Source: Bacillota bacterium (GTDB lineage Bacteria; Bacillota_E; Symbiobacteriia; Symbiobacteriales; Symbiobacteriaceae). From it: a stretch of DNA of 64,000 nucleotides. Numbering within the stretch: position 1 is the first letter of the stretch; each line of letters starts with the position of its first letter. The notes under the pieces are model-generated. The model saw only the letters and a program-made list of their open reading frames with translations. It was not told the origin of the DNA and did no database searches. This document shows, piece by piece, positions 9,786 through 18,001 of this stretch. Both the position numbers and the translations under genes were made by a program. The stretch lies in contig QGVE01000001.1 of the NCBI GenBank assembly GCA_003242675.1, forward strand, positions 1-64,000. Direction: 5' to 3'.

Positions 9786-10202
9786 GTGCACCCGCGATTC
9801 CCCATCCCGGCTCCCCTGCAGGCGGGGTTTCGCTGCAGCCGGAGAGCGCTGCTCCAGATCCTGCTGTGGGCGTGGGCCGCGGCCCTGCTGCCCTGGGCGC
9901 CCCCGGCCGGTGTCGCTCGCCGGACGGGCGGGGCCAGCGGGCCCCAGGCGGCCGAGGCCCCGGGCGACGCGACGAACTTAGGGGCCCCGGTGGGCCGCGG
10001 GGAGGCCCGGCCGTGGGGCGGGCCGGCGGCACGCGGCGGCTTCGTCGCCTACGACCGGTCTTGCGGGCTGCCGCACTGCCCGGGCCGGGTGGAGCGCGGG
10101 CTCGGGCGGCTCGTCTGCCCGTGTGAGGGATGGCCGGCGGTGCCCGGTCCCGGACGGGCACTGGCGGAGGCGCCGCGCTGGCCCCTGCCTCCGCACGCAT
10201 GA
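9786..10202 (+). CDS. Tat-exported Rieske-like protein with altered cluster ligands
   Basis: A 138-residue protein with a twin-arginine-type signal (SRRALLQ followed by a hydrophobic stretch), then a linker and a Rieske-like C-terminus. The expected boxes are C-x-H-x-x-C and C-P-C-H-G. Here they read CGLPHC and CPCEG, so the four cysteines keep their spacing, while the first histidine is Leu (a His sits two residues later) and the second is Glu. The following WPAVPG...APRWPLP tail also matches a Rieske fold end. GTG 9786 is preferred because GGAGGCGG lies seven bases before it. Normal [2Fe-2S] binding by two His is therefore doubtful. It may be a structural relic, a disulfide protein or a protein with an altered cluster. 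Confidence 0.5.
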   Translation: MHPRFPIPAPLQAGFRCSRRALLQILLWAWAAALLPWAPPAGVARRTGGASGPQAAEAPGDATNLGAPVGRGEARPWGGPAARGGFVAYDRSCGLPHCPGRVERGLGRLVCPCEGWPAVPGPGRALAEAPRWPLPPHA

Positions 10203-10208
10203 CAAGAG

Positions 10209-10250
10209 GCGCTCACCAGCCTGCCCCCATCCGGGCAGGCTGGTGAGCGC
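10209..10250. terminator. Long hairpin between convergent genes
   Basis: A perfect 18-bp inverted repeat (10209-10226 with 10233-10250, loop CCATCC) lies between the stop codons of the Rieske-like gene and the leftward IS630-like gene. There is no clear T-tract on either side, so it may act as a two-way terminator or simply stabilise mRNA ends. Confidence 0.55.
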
Positions 10251-10260
10251 GCAGCTCTGA

Positions 10261-10779
10261 TTACGCCTCGTCCTTGCCTTCCGCGGAAGCGTCCGCTGCC
10301 TGGCTCCTCCGGCCCCGCCGGGACAGCTTCCAGGTCCGGCCCCGCCGGCAGCGCACGCCGGCCTCTTCGAGGACGAGCCGGATGGTCTCCTTGCTGATTC
10401 CGTCCACCACGTGCAGCTTGACGAGCGCCTCCTGCAGCCGCGCAAGCGACCAGCAGGGCCACGGGAAGCCGAGGGCCTGGGGCGGGGTGAGCGCGAGGCT
10501 CACGATGCGGGCCCGCTGGGCGGCGTCGAAGACCCGCGGCCGGCCGCCGCCGTAGTGCGGGTACAGCGCGGCGAGGCCGTGCTCGTTGAAGCTGTGGATG
10601 ACGTGCCGCACGTGGTCGACGGAGCAGTGGAAGCGCTGGGCGATCTGCGGCGCCGTCAGCCCCTGGGCTGACGCCAGCACGATGGCGGCCCGCCGACTGC
10701 TCACCACCCGGTGGCGGCGCCTGGCCGCGCGCTCGAGCTCGGCGCGCTCCTCGGGCGACAGCTCTCGGACGAAAATCAC
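10261..10779 (-). CDS. Solo IS630-type helix-turn-helix protein lacking the DDE domain
   Basis: A 172-residue protein that matches the N-terminal DNA-binding half of IS630-family transposases: a first HTH (GLTAPQIAQRFHCSVDHVRHVI), the linker GGGRPRVFDAAQRARI, a second winged-helix part (LARLQEALV...SKETIRLVLEEAG), and the start of the region that normally leads into the catalytic domain. The catalytic half is absent; the frame ends in a short, charged tail. It starts at GTG 10779 with AGGAGG at good spacing and has its own hairpin after the stop, so it looks like an expressed gene rather than a random fragment. It may be a decayed element or a domesticated DNA-binding protein. Confidence 0.65.
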   Translation of the reverse strand: MIFVRELSPEERAELERAARRRHRVVSSRRAAIVLASAQGLTAPQIAQRFHCSVDHVRHVIHSFNEHGLAALYPHYGGGRPRVFDAAQRARIVSLALTPPQALGFPWPCWSLARLQEALVKLHVVDGISKETIRLVLEEAGVRCRRGRTWKLSRRGRRSQAADASAEGKDEA

Positions 10780-11145
10780 CCTGCACCCTCCTAGCGACTG
10801 CTGTCGTTAAAGGGTTCGCAGTCCAGCGGAAAAGTCCTTCCGACCTGGATTTCGCTGACAAAAACCCAGATCGACGTTTTTGGACGATGTGCTGGACAGC
10901 GGCGGACTGTATTTGGTATCGTAATTTAGCGAGATATCACGAGTAGTCTTTGCAAAGCGAGGGGATCGAAGGCAGCATTTCCACCCGCAGGCTCCAGAGC
11001 CCCCGAGCAGTGGGACCCTGGATCTTTTTCTTTGCCGTACATGCGGAACCCACCGCACACCGCTCCGTGGTTCCTCACCGCCGCACGCGGCGGGGACCGG
11101 GTGGCTGCCGGGGGTGGCATCTCAGCACGTCAGGGAGGTGTTGCT
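10780..11145. other. AT-richer gap with nested inverted repeats before mrpA
   Basis: No coding sequence is supported in these 366 bases. The left part is notably AT-richer than its surroundings. GTCCAGC (10821-10827) and GCTGGAC (10891-10897) enclose a second inverted repeat, CAAAAAC (10859-10865) and GTTTTTG (10876-10882). These could be ends of a decayed insertion sequence or a regulatory structure. I could not place a convincing -35/-10 pair for mrpA. The region ends in GGGAGGTG, the mrpA ribosome binding site. Confidence 0.4.
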
Positions 11146-13458
11146 TTGGCGCTATCGCTGGCATCGATCGCACTTCCGCTGATCGCCGCCCTCGCCATGC
11201 CCGTGCTCTACCGCTGGCTGCAGTGGCGGCTGGGCGTGGCGGCGACAGCCGTGGCGGCGGTGACGTTCATCCTCGTCCTCATGACTCCGGACCTGTCGCT
11301 GTCCATCCCATGGGTTCCGCAGCTGGGAATCGATCTCTCCATACACGTCGACGGGTGGAGCCGCCTCTTCGCCCTCCTGATCGCCGGAATCGGCGCCCTG
11401 GTTGCACTCTACAGCATTCCCTATCTGGGAGCCCACGAAGACCTGGGGAAGTTTTACGCCTACCTAATGCTTTTCATGGGCGCCATGCTCGGTGCGGTGT
11501 ACGCCGGCAACCTGATGCTGATGTACGTGTTCTGGGAGTTGACCTCGATCAGCTCCTTCCTGTTGATCGGCTTCTGGAACACCCGTGACGACGCCCAGTA
11601 CGGCGCGCTGAAGGCGCTCCTGATCACGGTCGGCGGCGGCCTGTGCATGCTCGCCGGCCTGGCGATCCTGGGCACCCTCGCCGGCAGCCTCGAGCACGGG
11701 GCGCTGCTGTCCGGGCGCGCCGCGCTGCTGGAGAGCCCGCTCACCACCGCCGCGCTGGTGCTGCTCCTGATCGGCGCCTTTACGAAATCCGCCCAGTTTC
11801 CGTTCTACATCTGGCTCCCGGATGCCATGGCGGCCCCGACGCCGGTCTCCGCGTACCTGCACTCGGCCACCATGGTCAAGGCGGGGCTGTACCTGATCGG
11901 CCGGCTGTGGCCGCTCTTCCACGCGCACCCGCTGTGGGTCCCGGCCGTGGCCACGGTCGGCATGGTGACGATGGTGGTGGGGTCCTTCCTCGCCGCCCAG
12001 AGGACCGACCTGAAGGCGGTCCTCGCGCTGTCCACCGTGTCCCAGCTGGGGCTCATCATGTGGCTCTTCGGCCTGGGCACGCCCGAGGCCGCGCAGGCAG
12101 CTGCCTTCCACCTGTTCAACCACTCGACGTTCAAGGCGCTCCTGTTTATGGTGGTCGGCATCGTCGACCACCAGACCGGCACCCGGGAGATCCCGCTGCT
12201 TTCCGGCCTGAGCCGGGCGATGCCGGTGTCGGCGGCGCTCGCCATCGTGGGTGCCGCGTCCATGGCGGGTGTGCCGCTCCTGAGCGGCTTCCTTTCCAAG
12301 GAGATGTTCCTGACCGCCGTCCACGGCTCCTCCATGGGCGCCGCAGGGGCGGTGGTGGCCACGGCTGCCTCGCTGCTCACCACCCTGTACTGCCTCATCC
12401 TGGGGCACAAGATCTGGTTCGGCGAGCCGCACGAGACGCCGGAGCAGCCCGCGGAAGGGTCGCTGCCCATCCTCGTGCCGCCGCTTGTCCTCGCCGTGAT
12501 CATCGTCACGGTTGGCGTCTTCCCCGGGCTGGTCGAGTCTGCGCTCGTCGCGCCGGCCGTGGCGGCTGTGGTGCAGGCGCCGGCGGATCTGCCGCACATC
12601 GCCCTGTGGCACGGCTTCACGCCCGCCGTGCTGATGACCGCCATCGCCCTGGGCGGCGGCGCACTCGCCTACACGGCGCTGCCGCAGGTGCTGGCGGTCT
12701 TCCGACGGATCACGCCCCAGCGCTATCACCTGAACGCCCTGTACGACTTCCTGTGGTGGAAGAACCCGGCCGTGGAAAAGGTCGCCCGGTGGATCACCGA
12801 CCGGCAGATGACCGGCTACCTGCGCGACTACGTCGTCTACACGCTCGGCGCCCTGGTCCTGCTCTTCTTCGGGACCATGCTCGTGAAGGGCGCCGGGATC
12901 CCTGCGCTCACGCTCTCCCCGGTGGGGCCCTGGGAGCTGCTCCTCACGGCCCTCATCGTCGCAGGCGTCGTGTTCACCGTCCGCGCCACCAGCCGGCTCA
13001 CCGCCGTGGCGGCGATCTCGCTGGTGGGCCTGCCCTTGTCGCTGCTGTTCGCCCTGCTCCGGGCGCCGGACCTGGCCCTCACGCAGGTGGTGGTGGAGGT
13101 GATCACCACGGTGCTCTTCCTCCTCGTGTTCCCCCACCTGCGGCAGATCAAGATCTACCCACGGTCGGCCGGGAAGCGGATCCTGAACCTGCTGGTCGCG
13201 GCCGGCGTCGGCGCCCTGGGGATGGTGGTCACCCTGCTGGCCAACGGCGCCCGGCTGTTCCCGCCCCGGGTGGCGGAGTGGTTCGTGGAGAACAGCTACG
13301 CGCTGGGCGGCGGCAACAACGTGGTTAACGTCATCCTCGTGGACTTCCGCGGCTTCGATACGATGGGCGAGATCACCGTCCTCACCGTCGCGGGGCTCGC
13401 GGTGTTCATGCTCGTCCGGCTCCGCCGGGAGAACCAGGCCAGAGGGGGGAAGGGCTAG
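11146..13458 (+). CDS. mrpA: Na+/H+ antiporter subunit MrpA (MnhA)
   Basis: Largest subunit of the seven-part Mrp antiporter, which exchanges cytoplasmic Na+ for H+ and supports pH and salt tolerance. The 770-residue protein has the NuoL-like antiporter core (MLMYVFWELTSISSFLLIGFW, KSAQFPFYIWLPDAMAAPTPVSAYLHSA) and the MrpA-specific C-terminal extension ending in the MrpB-like segment VDFRGFDTMGEITVLT. TTG 11146 is preferred because GGGAGGTG precedes it by five bases and the membrane domain begins at once. It abuts mrpB. Confidence 0.95.
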   Translation: MALSLASIALPLIAALAMPVLYRWLQWRLGVAATAVAAVTFILVLMTPDLSLSIPWVPQLGIDLSIHVDGWSRLFALLIAGIGALVALYSIPYLGAHEDLGKFYAYLMLFMGAMLGAVYAGNLMLMYVFWELTSISSFLLIGFWNTRDDAQYGALKALLITVGGGLCMLAGLAILGTLAGSLEHGALLSGRAALLESPLTTAALVLLLIGAFTKSAQFPFYIWLPDAMAAPTPVSAYLHSATMVKAGLYLIGRLWPLFHAHPLWVPAVATVGMVTMVVGSFLAAQRTDLKAVLALSTVSQLGLIMWLFGLGTPEAAQAAAFHLFNHSTFKALLFMVVGIVDHQTGTREIPLLSGLSRAMPVSAALAIVGAASMAGVPLLSGFLSKEMFLTAVHGSSMGAAGAVVATAASLLTTLYCLILGHKIWFGEPHETPEQPAEGSLPILVPPLVLAVIIVTVGVFPGLVESALVAPAVAAVVQAPADLPHIALWHGFTPAVLMTAIALGGGALAYTALPQVLAVFRRITPQRYHLNALYDFLWWKNPAVEKVARWITDRQMTGYLRDYVVYTLGALVLLFFGTMLVKGAGIPALTLSPVGPWELLLTALIVAGVVFTVRATSRLTAVAAISLVGLPLSLLFALLRAPDLALTQVVVEVITTVLFLLVFPHLRQIKIYPRSAGKRILNLLVAAGVGALGMVVTLLANGARLFPPRVAEWFVENSYALGGGNNVVNVILVDFRGFDTMGEITVLTVAGLAVFMLVRLRRENQARGGKG

Positions 13459-13953
13459 ATGGTCCGCGCGCGCATCGAGCAGAACCCGATCGTCCGGGTC
13501 GTCGTGCATACGTCCTTGTACGGCCTGAAGGTCATCGCCTTCTGGATCCTGCTCCGGGGCCATCACGAGCCCGGCGGCGGCTTCATCGCCGGCCTCCTGA
13601 TCGCGGCGGTCATCGCCATGCAGGGGGTGGCCTTCGGCACCGACGCGGCACAGGCCATCCTCCCCGTCCCCCCGCAGTACCTGCTGGGCGGCGGCCTGCT
13701 CCTCTCGTTCACGACGGTACTGGCCCCGGCGCTGTTCGGCGGCGCCTTCATGGAACACGCCGCCGGGGTTCTCCACCTGCCGCTCTTCGGCGAGGTGCAC
13801 TGGACTACCGCACTGCTGTTCGACATCGGCGTCTTCTTCGTGGTCGTGGGCACGATGAAGACCGTGCTGCTGACGATCGCCGCTGACCCGGTCGTCCCCC
13901 GCCGCACGCCGGCGGAGACGGCGGCCGGCAGCGCCGAGAGGGAGGTGTCGTAG
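13459..13953 (+). CDS. mrpB: Na+/H+ antiporter subunit MrpB (MnhB)
   Basis: A 164-residue membrane subunit of the Mrp complex with four helices. The family motif RGHHEPGGGFIAGLL is present near residue 33, and HAAGVLHLPLFGEVHW follows further on. It starts at ATG immediately after the mrpA stop and ends three bases before mrpC, in the standard mrpABCDEFG order. Confidence 0.95.
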   Translation: MVRARIEQNPIVRVVVHTSLYGLKVIAFWILLRGHHEPGGGFIAGLLIAAVIAMQGVAFGTDAAQAILPVPPQYLLGGGLLLSFTTVLAPALFGGAFMEHAAGVLHLPLFGEVHWTTALLFDIGVFFVVVGTMKTVLLTIAADPVVPRRTPAETAAGSAEREVS

Positions 13954-13956
13954 CCG

Positions 13957-14340
13957 TTGGAACTGCTCGCCGCACTGGTGATCGGACTGCTCCTGGGCGC
14001 AGGGACCTACCTGCTCCTGGAGCGCAACTTGATCCGCGTCGTGCTGGGGTCGATGCTCCTCAGCTACGCCACGAACTTCATGCTCCTGGCCTCCGGCCGG
14101 CTGAAGACCGGCCGCGCCCCCCTCTTGGGCGGCAGCCCCGTGCAGGTCGCGGCCGAGGGAAGCGGCGGCGTCGTGGTGGACGGCATCTCCTACGTCGATC
14201 CCGTTCCGCAGGCGCTGATCCTGACCTCGATCGTCATCGGGCTGGCGACCACGGCCTTCGCCTTCGTGCTGGCCTACCGCACCGTGCAGGAGTGCGGGAC
14301 CGACGACCTGCTGGAGCTGCGGGGGGTGGAGCATGAGTAA
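13957..14340 (+). CDS. mrpC: Na+/H+ antiporter subunit MrpC (MnhC)
   Basis: A 127-residue NuoK-like subunit with three membrane helices. The characteristic GTYLLLERNLIRVVLGSMLLSY stretch and the C-terminal DPVPQALILTSIVIGLA are both present. It starts at TTG with GGGAGGTG in the end of mrpB and overlaps mrpD by eight bases. Confidence 0.94.
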   Translation: MELLAALVIGLLLGAGTYLLLERNLIRVVLGSMLLSYATNFMLLASGRLKTGRAPLLGGSPVQVAAEGSGGVVVDGISYVDPVPQALILTSIVIGLATTAFAFVLAYRTVQECGTDDLLELRGVEHE

Positions 14341-15817
14341 CCTGGTCGCCTACCCTGTGCTGCTCTGCTTCGGAACCGGGATCGTGCAGCTCCTGCTGCA
14401 CGGGCGGGTGTCCGCCCAGCGGGTGGTCGCCCTGCTTTCGTCCATCGCCGGCATCGCACTCTCGGTGTGGCTCACCTGCACCATCTGGACCTCCGGCGTC
14501 CAGGTGCAGACCGCCGGGGGGTGGCCCGTGCCCTTCGGGATCACGCTGGCGGCGGACCTGTTCAGCGGTCTGATGATGGTGCTGGCGGCCGTCGTCCTCT
14601 TCACCTCGCTGCTTTTCATCTTTCGGGACCTGGATCCGGCGCGGGAGCGGGCGTTCTTCTACCCCGTGCTGTTCTTCATGATGGCGGGCGTCAACCTCAG
14701 CTTCGCGACCGGCGACATCTTCAACCTGTACGTCGCGTTTGAGGTCATGCTCATTTCGTCCTACTTCCTGCTCACGCTGGGGAGCACGGGGCTGCAGGTG
14801 CGGGAAGGCCTGAAGTACCTGCTCTTGAACACGCTGGCCTCCACCATCTTTCTGGTGGCCGTAACGCTTCTTTACGGGGTCACCGCGTCGCTCAACATGG
14901 CGGACATCGCCGCAAAGGCGGCTGCGGAGCCCGGCAATCCCTACATCACCCTCGCCGGCATCCTGTTCCTGGTGGTCTTCGCCGCAAAAGGCGCCCTGTT
15001 TCCCTTCTACTGGTGGCTGCCGCGCTCGTACTACCAGGTGCCGAATGCCATCGCCCCGCTATTTGCCGCCCTGCTGACCAAGGTCGGCGTGTACGGCATG
15101 GTCCGGGTCTTCACGTTGATCTTCATCTACGACAGCAGCCTGACCCACTCGCTGTTGCTCGTCATCGGCGGCCTCACCATGATCCTGGGCGTGCTGGGCG
15201 CCCTGTCGCAGCATGATTTCAAGGCCATATTGAGCTATCACATCATCAGCCAGATCGGATACATGATCATGGGTCTGGGCCTGTACACGGTACTGGGCCT
15301 GGCCGGCGCGGTGTTCTACATCGCCCACCACATCGTCGTGAAGTCCGGCCTCTTCCTGCTGTCCGGTGCCACCAGCCGCATCACCGGCCACACCGACCTG
15401 AAACACTACTCCGGGCTGCTGGCCTCGCATCCGGGACTGGCGTACACCTTCCTCGCCACTGCGATTTCCCTGGCCGGGGTACCGCCCTTTTCGGGTTTCT
15501 TCGCCAAGTTTGCTCTGCTCAAGGCCGCGGTGGAGAAGGGGGCCTGGGGCATCGCGACGGTGTCGGTCCTGGTCTCCCTGTTCACCCTGTACTCGATGAT
15601 CAAGATCTTCCGCAGGGCCTACTGGGGCCGGCCTTCCGGTGCGCGCATCCAGCGCAGCCGCCGGGAGTACCTCGCGACCCTGGCCCCGGCCATCATCCTG
15701 CTGGCCCTTTCCGTGGGCATGGGCCTGGGCGGCGGCCCGATGATGGACTTCGCGCTGGCCACCGCCGACCAGCTGATGCGCCCGGAGCTGTACATTGAAG
15801 CCGTCATGGGGAGGTGA
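14333..15817 (+). CDS. mrpD: Na+/H+ antiporter subunit MrpD (MnhD)
   Basis: A 494-residue NuoN/NuoM-like antiporter subunit with about 14 helices. The proton-channel signatures are visible: NLYVAFEVMLISSYFLL with its conserved Glu, and AAKGALFPFYWWLPRSY with its Lys and the familiar Pro-rich loop. It starts at ATG inside the end of mrpC and ends just before mrpE, which suggests translational coupling along the operon. Confidence 0.95.
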   Translation: MSNLVAYPVLLCFGTGIVQLLLHGRVSAQRVVALLSSIAGIALSVWLTCTIWTSGVQVQTAGGWPVPFGITLAADLFSGLMMVLAAVVLFTSLLFIFRDLDPARERAFFYPVLFFMMAGVNLSFATGDIFNLYVAFEVMLISSYFLLTLGSTGLQVREGLKYLLLNTLASTIFLVAVTLLYGVTASLNMADIAAKAAAEPGNPYITLAGILFLVVFAAKGALFPFYWWLPRSYYQVPNAIAPLFAALLTKVGVYGMVRVFTLIFIYDSSLTHSLLLVIGGLTMILGVLGALSQHDFKAILSYHIISQIGYMIMGLGLYTVLGLAGAVFYIAHHIVVKSGLFLLSGATSRITGHTDLKHYSGLLASHPGLAYTFLATAISLAGVPPFSGFFAKFALLKAAVEKGAWGIATVSVLVSLFTLYSMIKIFRRAYWGRPSGARIQRSRREYLATLAPAIILLALSVGMGLGGGPMMDFALATADQLMRPELYIEAVMGR

Positions 15818-15822
15818 AGGCC

Positions 15823-16335
15823 GTGGACACCCGTTTGCGCAGGGGCATCCTTACCGTGCTGTTCGCGCTCATGTGGATGATCCTGCAGGACCAGTACACC
15901 TTGGCCAGCTTCGCCGGCGGGCTGCTGGTGGGCCTTCTGATCCTGCTGATCTTCCCGGAGCCGGTTCACGGCCTCATCAACCCGCACATCCGGCGCCCCG
16001 GCGGCGTGTTTCGCTGGCTCCTCTGCACGGCCCGCCTGGTCGGGTACTACACCCTGCACTGGCTGAAGGGCAACCTCGACATGGCCCGGATCGTGCTCCG
16101 GCGGGACCTGAGCACGATCACGCCGGGCGTCCTGAAGTACCCCCTGCGCGTGCGGCAGTCGGGTCAGGTGGCCCTGCTGGCCAACCTCATCACCGTGACC
16201 CCCGGCTCGTTCACCCTGGAGGTCTCGGACGACTGGGACGTGCTGTACCTGCACGTGATCGACGCCTCCGATGCCGAGGCCGCGCTGGCCCCCATCCGGC
16301 GGATTGAGGAGCTGATCAGGGAGGTGCTGGAGTGA
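15823..16335 (+). CDS. mrpE: Na+/H+ antiporter subunit MrpE (MnhE)
   Basis: A subunit of about 170 residues with two N-terminal membrane helices and a cytoplasmic domain carrying the family pattern TPGSFTLEV followed by LYLHVID. GTG 15823 is preferred over GTG 15814 because GGGGAGG (15808-15814) then lies eight bases upstream. MrpE is unique to Mrp systems and has no complex I counterpart. Its stop overlaps the mrpF start. Confidence 0.92.
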   Translation: MDTRLRRGILTVLFALMWMILQDQYTLASFAGGLLVGLLILLIFPEPVHGLINPHIRRPGGVFRWLLCTARLVGYYTLHWLKGNLDMARIVLRRDLSTITPGVLKYPLRVRQSGQVALLANLITVTPGSFTLEVSDDWDVLYLHVIDASDAEAALAPIRRIEELIREVLE

Positions 16336-16685
16336 TGCTGCAGGCCGTCCTCTGGATCAGCCTGGTGGGGCTGGCGGTGGCCCTGCTGCTCGCCGGATAC
16401 CGCACCTTCCGGGGGCCCACGGTGCCGGACCGGATCGTCGCCCTGGACATCGCCGGCACGCTCCTGATTCACATCCTGATCGTCGGTTCGATCCTGCTCA
16501 ACGACCCGCACTACCTCGCCTACGCGGTGGTGCTGGCCGCGATCAACTACGTGTCCACCGTCGCACTGGGCAAGTACATTCAGAGGGGTGGTGTCATTGG
16601 CCGCGCAGATTCTGACCGGCCTCTGCCTGCTGCTGGGAACGGCGGCGGCGGTGCTCGGGACGCTGGGCCTCGTGCGGATGCCTGA
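16335..16685 (+). CDS. mrpF: Na+/H+ antiporter subunit MrpF (MnhF), with extended tail
   Basis: A three-helix subunit with the family core GYRTFRGPTVPDRIVALDIAGT. The recognisable family sequence ends about residue 85 at GKYIQRGG. The frame then runs on for some 30 residues of Gly/Ala/Arg-rich sequence that overlaps the start of mrpG by about 90 bases. Either the tail is real and the two frames overlap, or a sequencing error hides an earlier stop. The start overlaps the mrpE stop. Confidence 0.88.
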   Translation: MLQAVLWISLVGLAVALLLAGYRTFRGPTVPDRIVALDIAGTLLIHILIVGSILLNDPHYLAYAVVLAAINYVSTVALGKYIQRGGVIGRADSDRPLPAAGNGGGGARDAGPRADA

Positions 16686-16947
16686 CGTCTACAACCGCAT
16701 GCACGCCGCCACGATGACCATCACGTTCGCCACCGTGCTGATCGTGCTGGCCGGCACCATCTACTTCTCGGCCTTCCACGGCCTTACGCTGAAGCTCCTG
16801 CTGGTCATCCCGTTCGTCTTCTGGACCTCGTCCGCCGGGTCGTTCGTCATCGCCCGCGGCGCGCACCGCACGGGCGTGCGCCTGGCGCCCGTGACGATCC
16901 GGGACGACCTGCAGGAGGACATGGGGATCGAGCAGGAGCAGGAGTGA
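16597..16947 (+). CDS. mrpG: Na+/H+ antiporter subunit MrpG (MnhG)
   Basis: A subunit of about 116 residues with three helices. The family motif LGLVRMPDVYNRMHAATMTITFA is present after the first helix. TTG 16597 has AGAGGGG at a good distance; GTG at 16588 or 16591 are alternatives. It is the last gene of the mrp operon and is followed by a strong terminator. Confidence 0.93.
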   Translation: MAAQILTGLCLLLGTAAAVLGTLGLVRMPDVYNRMHAATMTITFATVLIVLAGTIYFSAFHGLTLKLLLVIPFVFWTSSAGSFVIARGAHRTGVRLAPVTIRDDLQEDMGIEQEQE

Positions 16948-16968
16948 CGCTGCCCCCGCAGGAATGCG

Positions 16969-17001
16969 AAAGACCACTGCCTGCCCGCAGTGGTCTTTTT
17001 T
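16969..17001 (+). terminator. Strong intrinsic terminator of the mrp operon
   Basis: A perfect 12-bp stem (16969-16980 with 16987-16998), loop CTGCCC, with six T ending at 17001. It lies about 20 bases after the mrpG stop and just before a convergent gene. Confidence 0.88.
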
Positions 17002-17012
17002 CGTCTTCCGCG

Positions 17013-17447
17013 TCATTCGGTTCCCCGCTCTGCCACCGACTGGAGCAGCGACGTGACCCACCGCTGGAGGGAGGACCGCCGCTCGGCGATCTCGGCCCGG
17101 AGGCGCTCTCGCTCGGCCGCCAGCTCCGCCATCCGCGCGGCGTGCTCCTGCTCCAGGTCCGCGATCTCCCGCGCGAGCACGAGGGCCTGAACCGGCGCCA
17201 GGACCCGGCTCTGCTGCAGCCCCTTCTGCAGCCCCTCCAGCGTGCGCCGGGCTTCCTCGACCTGGGCCGACAGCGCCTCGCACTGTGCGGTCAGCGCCGC
17301 CTCTTCGGCCTGGGCCTTCTCCAGGGCCGCGCGCAGCTCCCCGATCTCCCGTTCGAAGCGCTCCGCCTGCTCCCGGAGCTGCCGCGCCGCCTCCCGGGGG
17401 GCGACGCCCCAGAGCCGCAGGCGCAGGGGCCGGCTCGGCGGCCGCAT
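17013..17447 (-). CDS. Coiled-coil protein of unknown function (second of a pair)
   Basis: A 144-residue protein that is almost entirely Glu/Ala/Leu/Arg-rich heptad sequence after a short basic head (LRLRLWGVAPREAARQL). The head resembles the LxGVxPxE(V/A) start of its upstream neighbour and, loosely, DivIVA-type N-termini; that link is weak. Its start overlaps the neighbour's stop, so the two are translated together. It could form a filament or scaffold, possibly as a heterodimer with the neighbour. I do not recognise a named family. Confidence 0.6.
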   Translation of the reverse strand: MRPPSRPLRLRLWGVAPREAARQLREQAERFEREIGELRAALEKAQAEEAALTAQCEALSAQVEEARRTLEGLQKGLQQSRVLAPVQALVLAREIADLEQEHAARMAELAAERERLRAEIAERRSSLQRWVTSLLQSVAERGTE

Positions 17448-17893
17448 CAGGGCCGTCCCCCTTCCTGCTCCCGCAGATAGGCCTGCAGCTGGAGGAAGGG
17501 CTGCACCGCGGCGAGGACGCCCTCGGCGATCTGCCGCTCGAGGGCGATCCAGCTGTCGCGCTCCTTGCGCACGGCCTCGAGCTCCGCTTCCCGGTCGGCC
17601 CGCTCCCGGCGGTGCCGCTGGGCGACCTCCCGGCGACGGGCCTCCACCTCGGCCCCCGCCCGTCCGAGCTCCTCGACGATCTGCCGGATTTCCGCTTCCA
17701 GCCGCTCCCGCTCCGCCTCCAGCCCGGCCCGCCGCTGCCGGAGGGCATCGGTGCGGGCGATCACCTCCGCCAGCCGGGACCGCAGGAGGTCCACCTCCGC
17801 CCGGTGGCGGGCCTGCCGTGCCGCCAGCTCCGCCTCCAGGTCAGCCGGGCTGACCCCCAGCGGGCTCCGGGGCGTCCGCATCGGCGCCGTCAC
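17447..17893 (-). CDS. Coiled-coil protein of unknown function (first of a pair)
   Basis: A protein of about 145 residues with a short N-terminus containing PLGVSPADLEAEL and then a continuous predicted coiled coil, ending in a less regular segment (AAVQPFLQLQAYL). It is similar in layout to the following gene, so the pair may come from duplication. GTG 17893 or ATG 17881 could be the start; GGGGGTGA lies eight bases before the ATG. It is divergent from thpR-recA and shares the intergenic SOS box with it. Confidence 0.6.
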   Translation of the reverse strand: MTAPMRTPRSPLGVSPADLEAELAARQARHRAEVDLLRSRLAEVIARTDALRQRRAGLEAERERLEAEIRQIVEELGRAGAEVEARRREVAQRHRRERADREAELEAVRKERDSWIALERQIAEGVLAAVQPFLQLQAYLREQEGGRP

Positions 17894-17987
17894 CCCCGTG
17901 TCCAGGGTCTCGTAGATCTACACGGCCGAACCCCCGGAAAGGTTCAACCTCATACGGTCCAACCAGTACGGGATGGGCCTGGCCATT

Positions 17988-18001
17988 CGAACGGATGTTC
18001 C
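17988..18001. promoter_or_regulatory. SOS box (LexA/DinR-type operator)
   Basis: CGAACGGATGTTCC matches the Firmicutes LexA operator pattern GAAC-N4-GTTC exactly. It lies between the leftward coiled-coil pair and rightward thpR-recA-recX, 72 bases before the thpR start, so it could control either or both. A position upstream of recA and its neighbours is expected for a DNA damage operator. Confidence 0.7.

Noticed and set aside
7418..9805. 795-residue leftward frame opposite the ABC transporter genes
   Set aside because: A GC-driven shadow of three well-supported genes; no motif, start site or codon pattern.
11464..14334. 956-residue leftward frame opposite mrpABC
   Set aside because: Gln/His/Arg/Asp-rich sequence typical of antisense to membrane protein genes.
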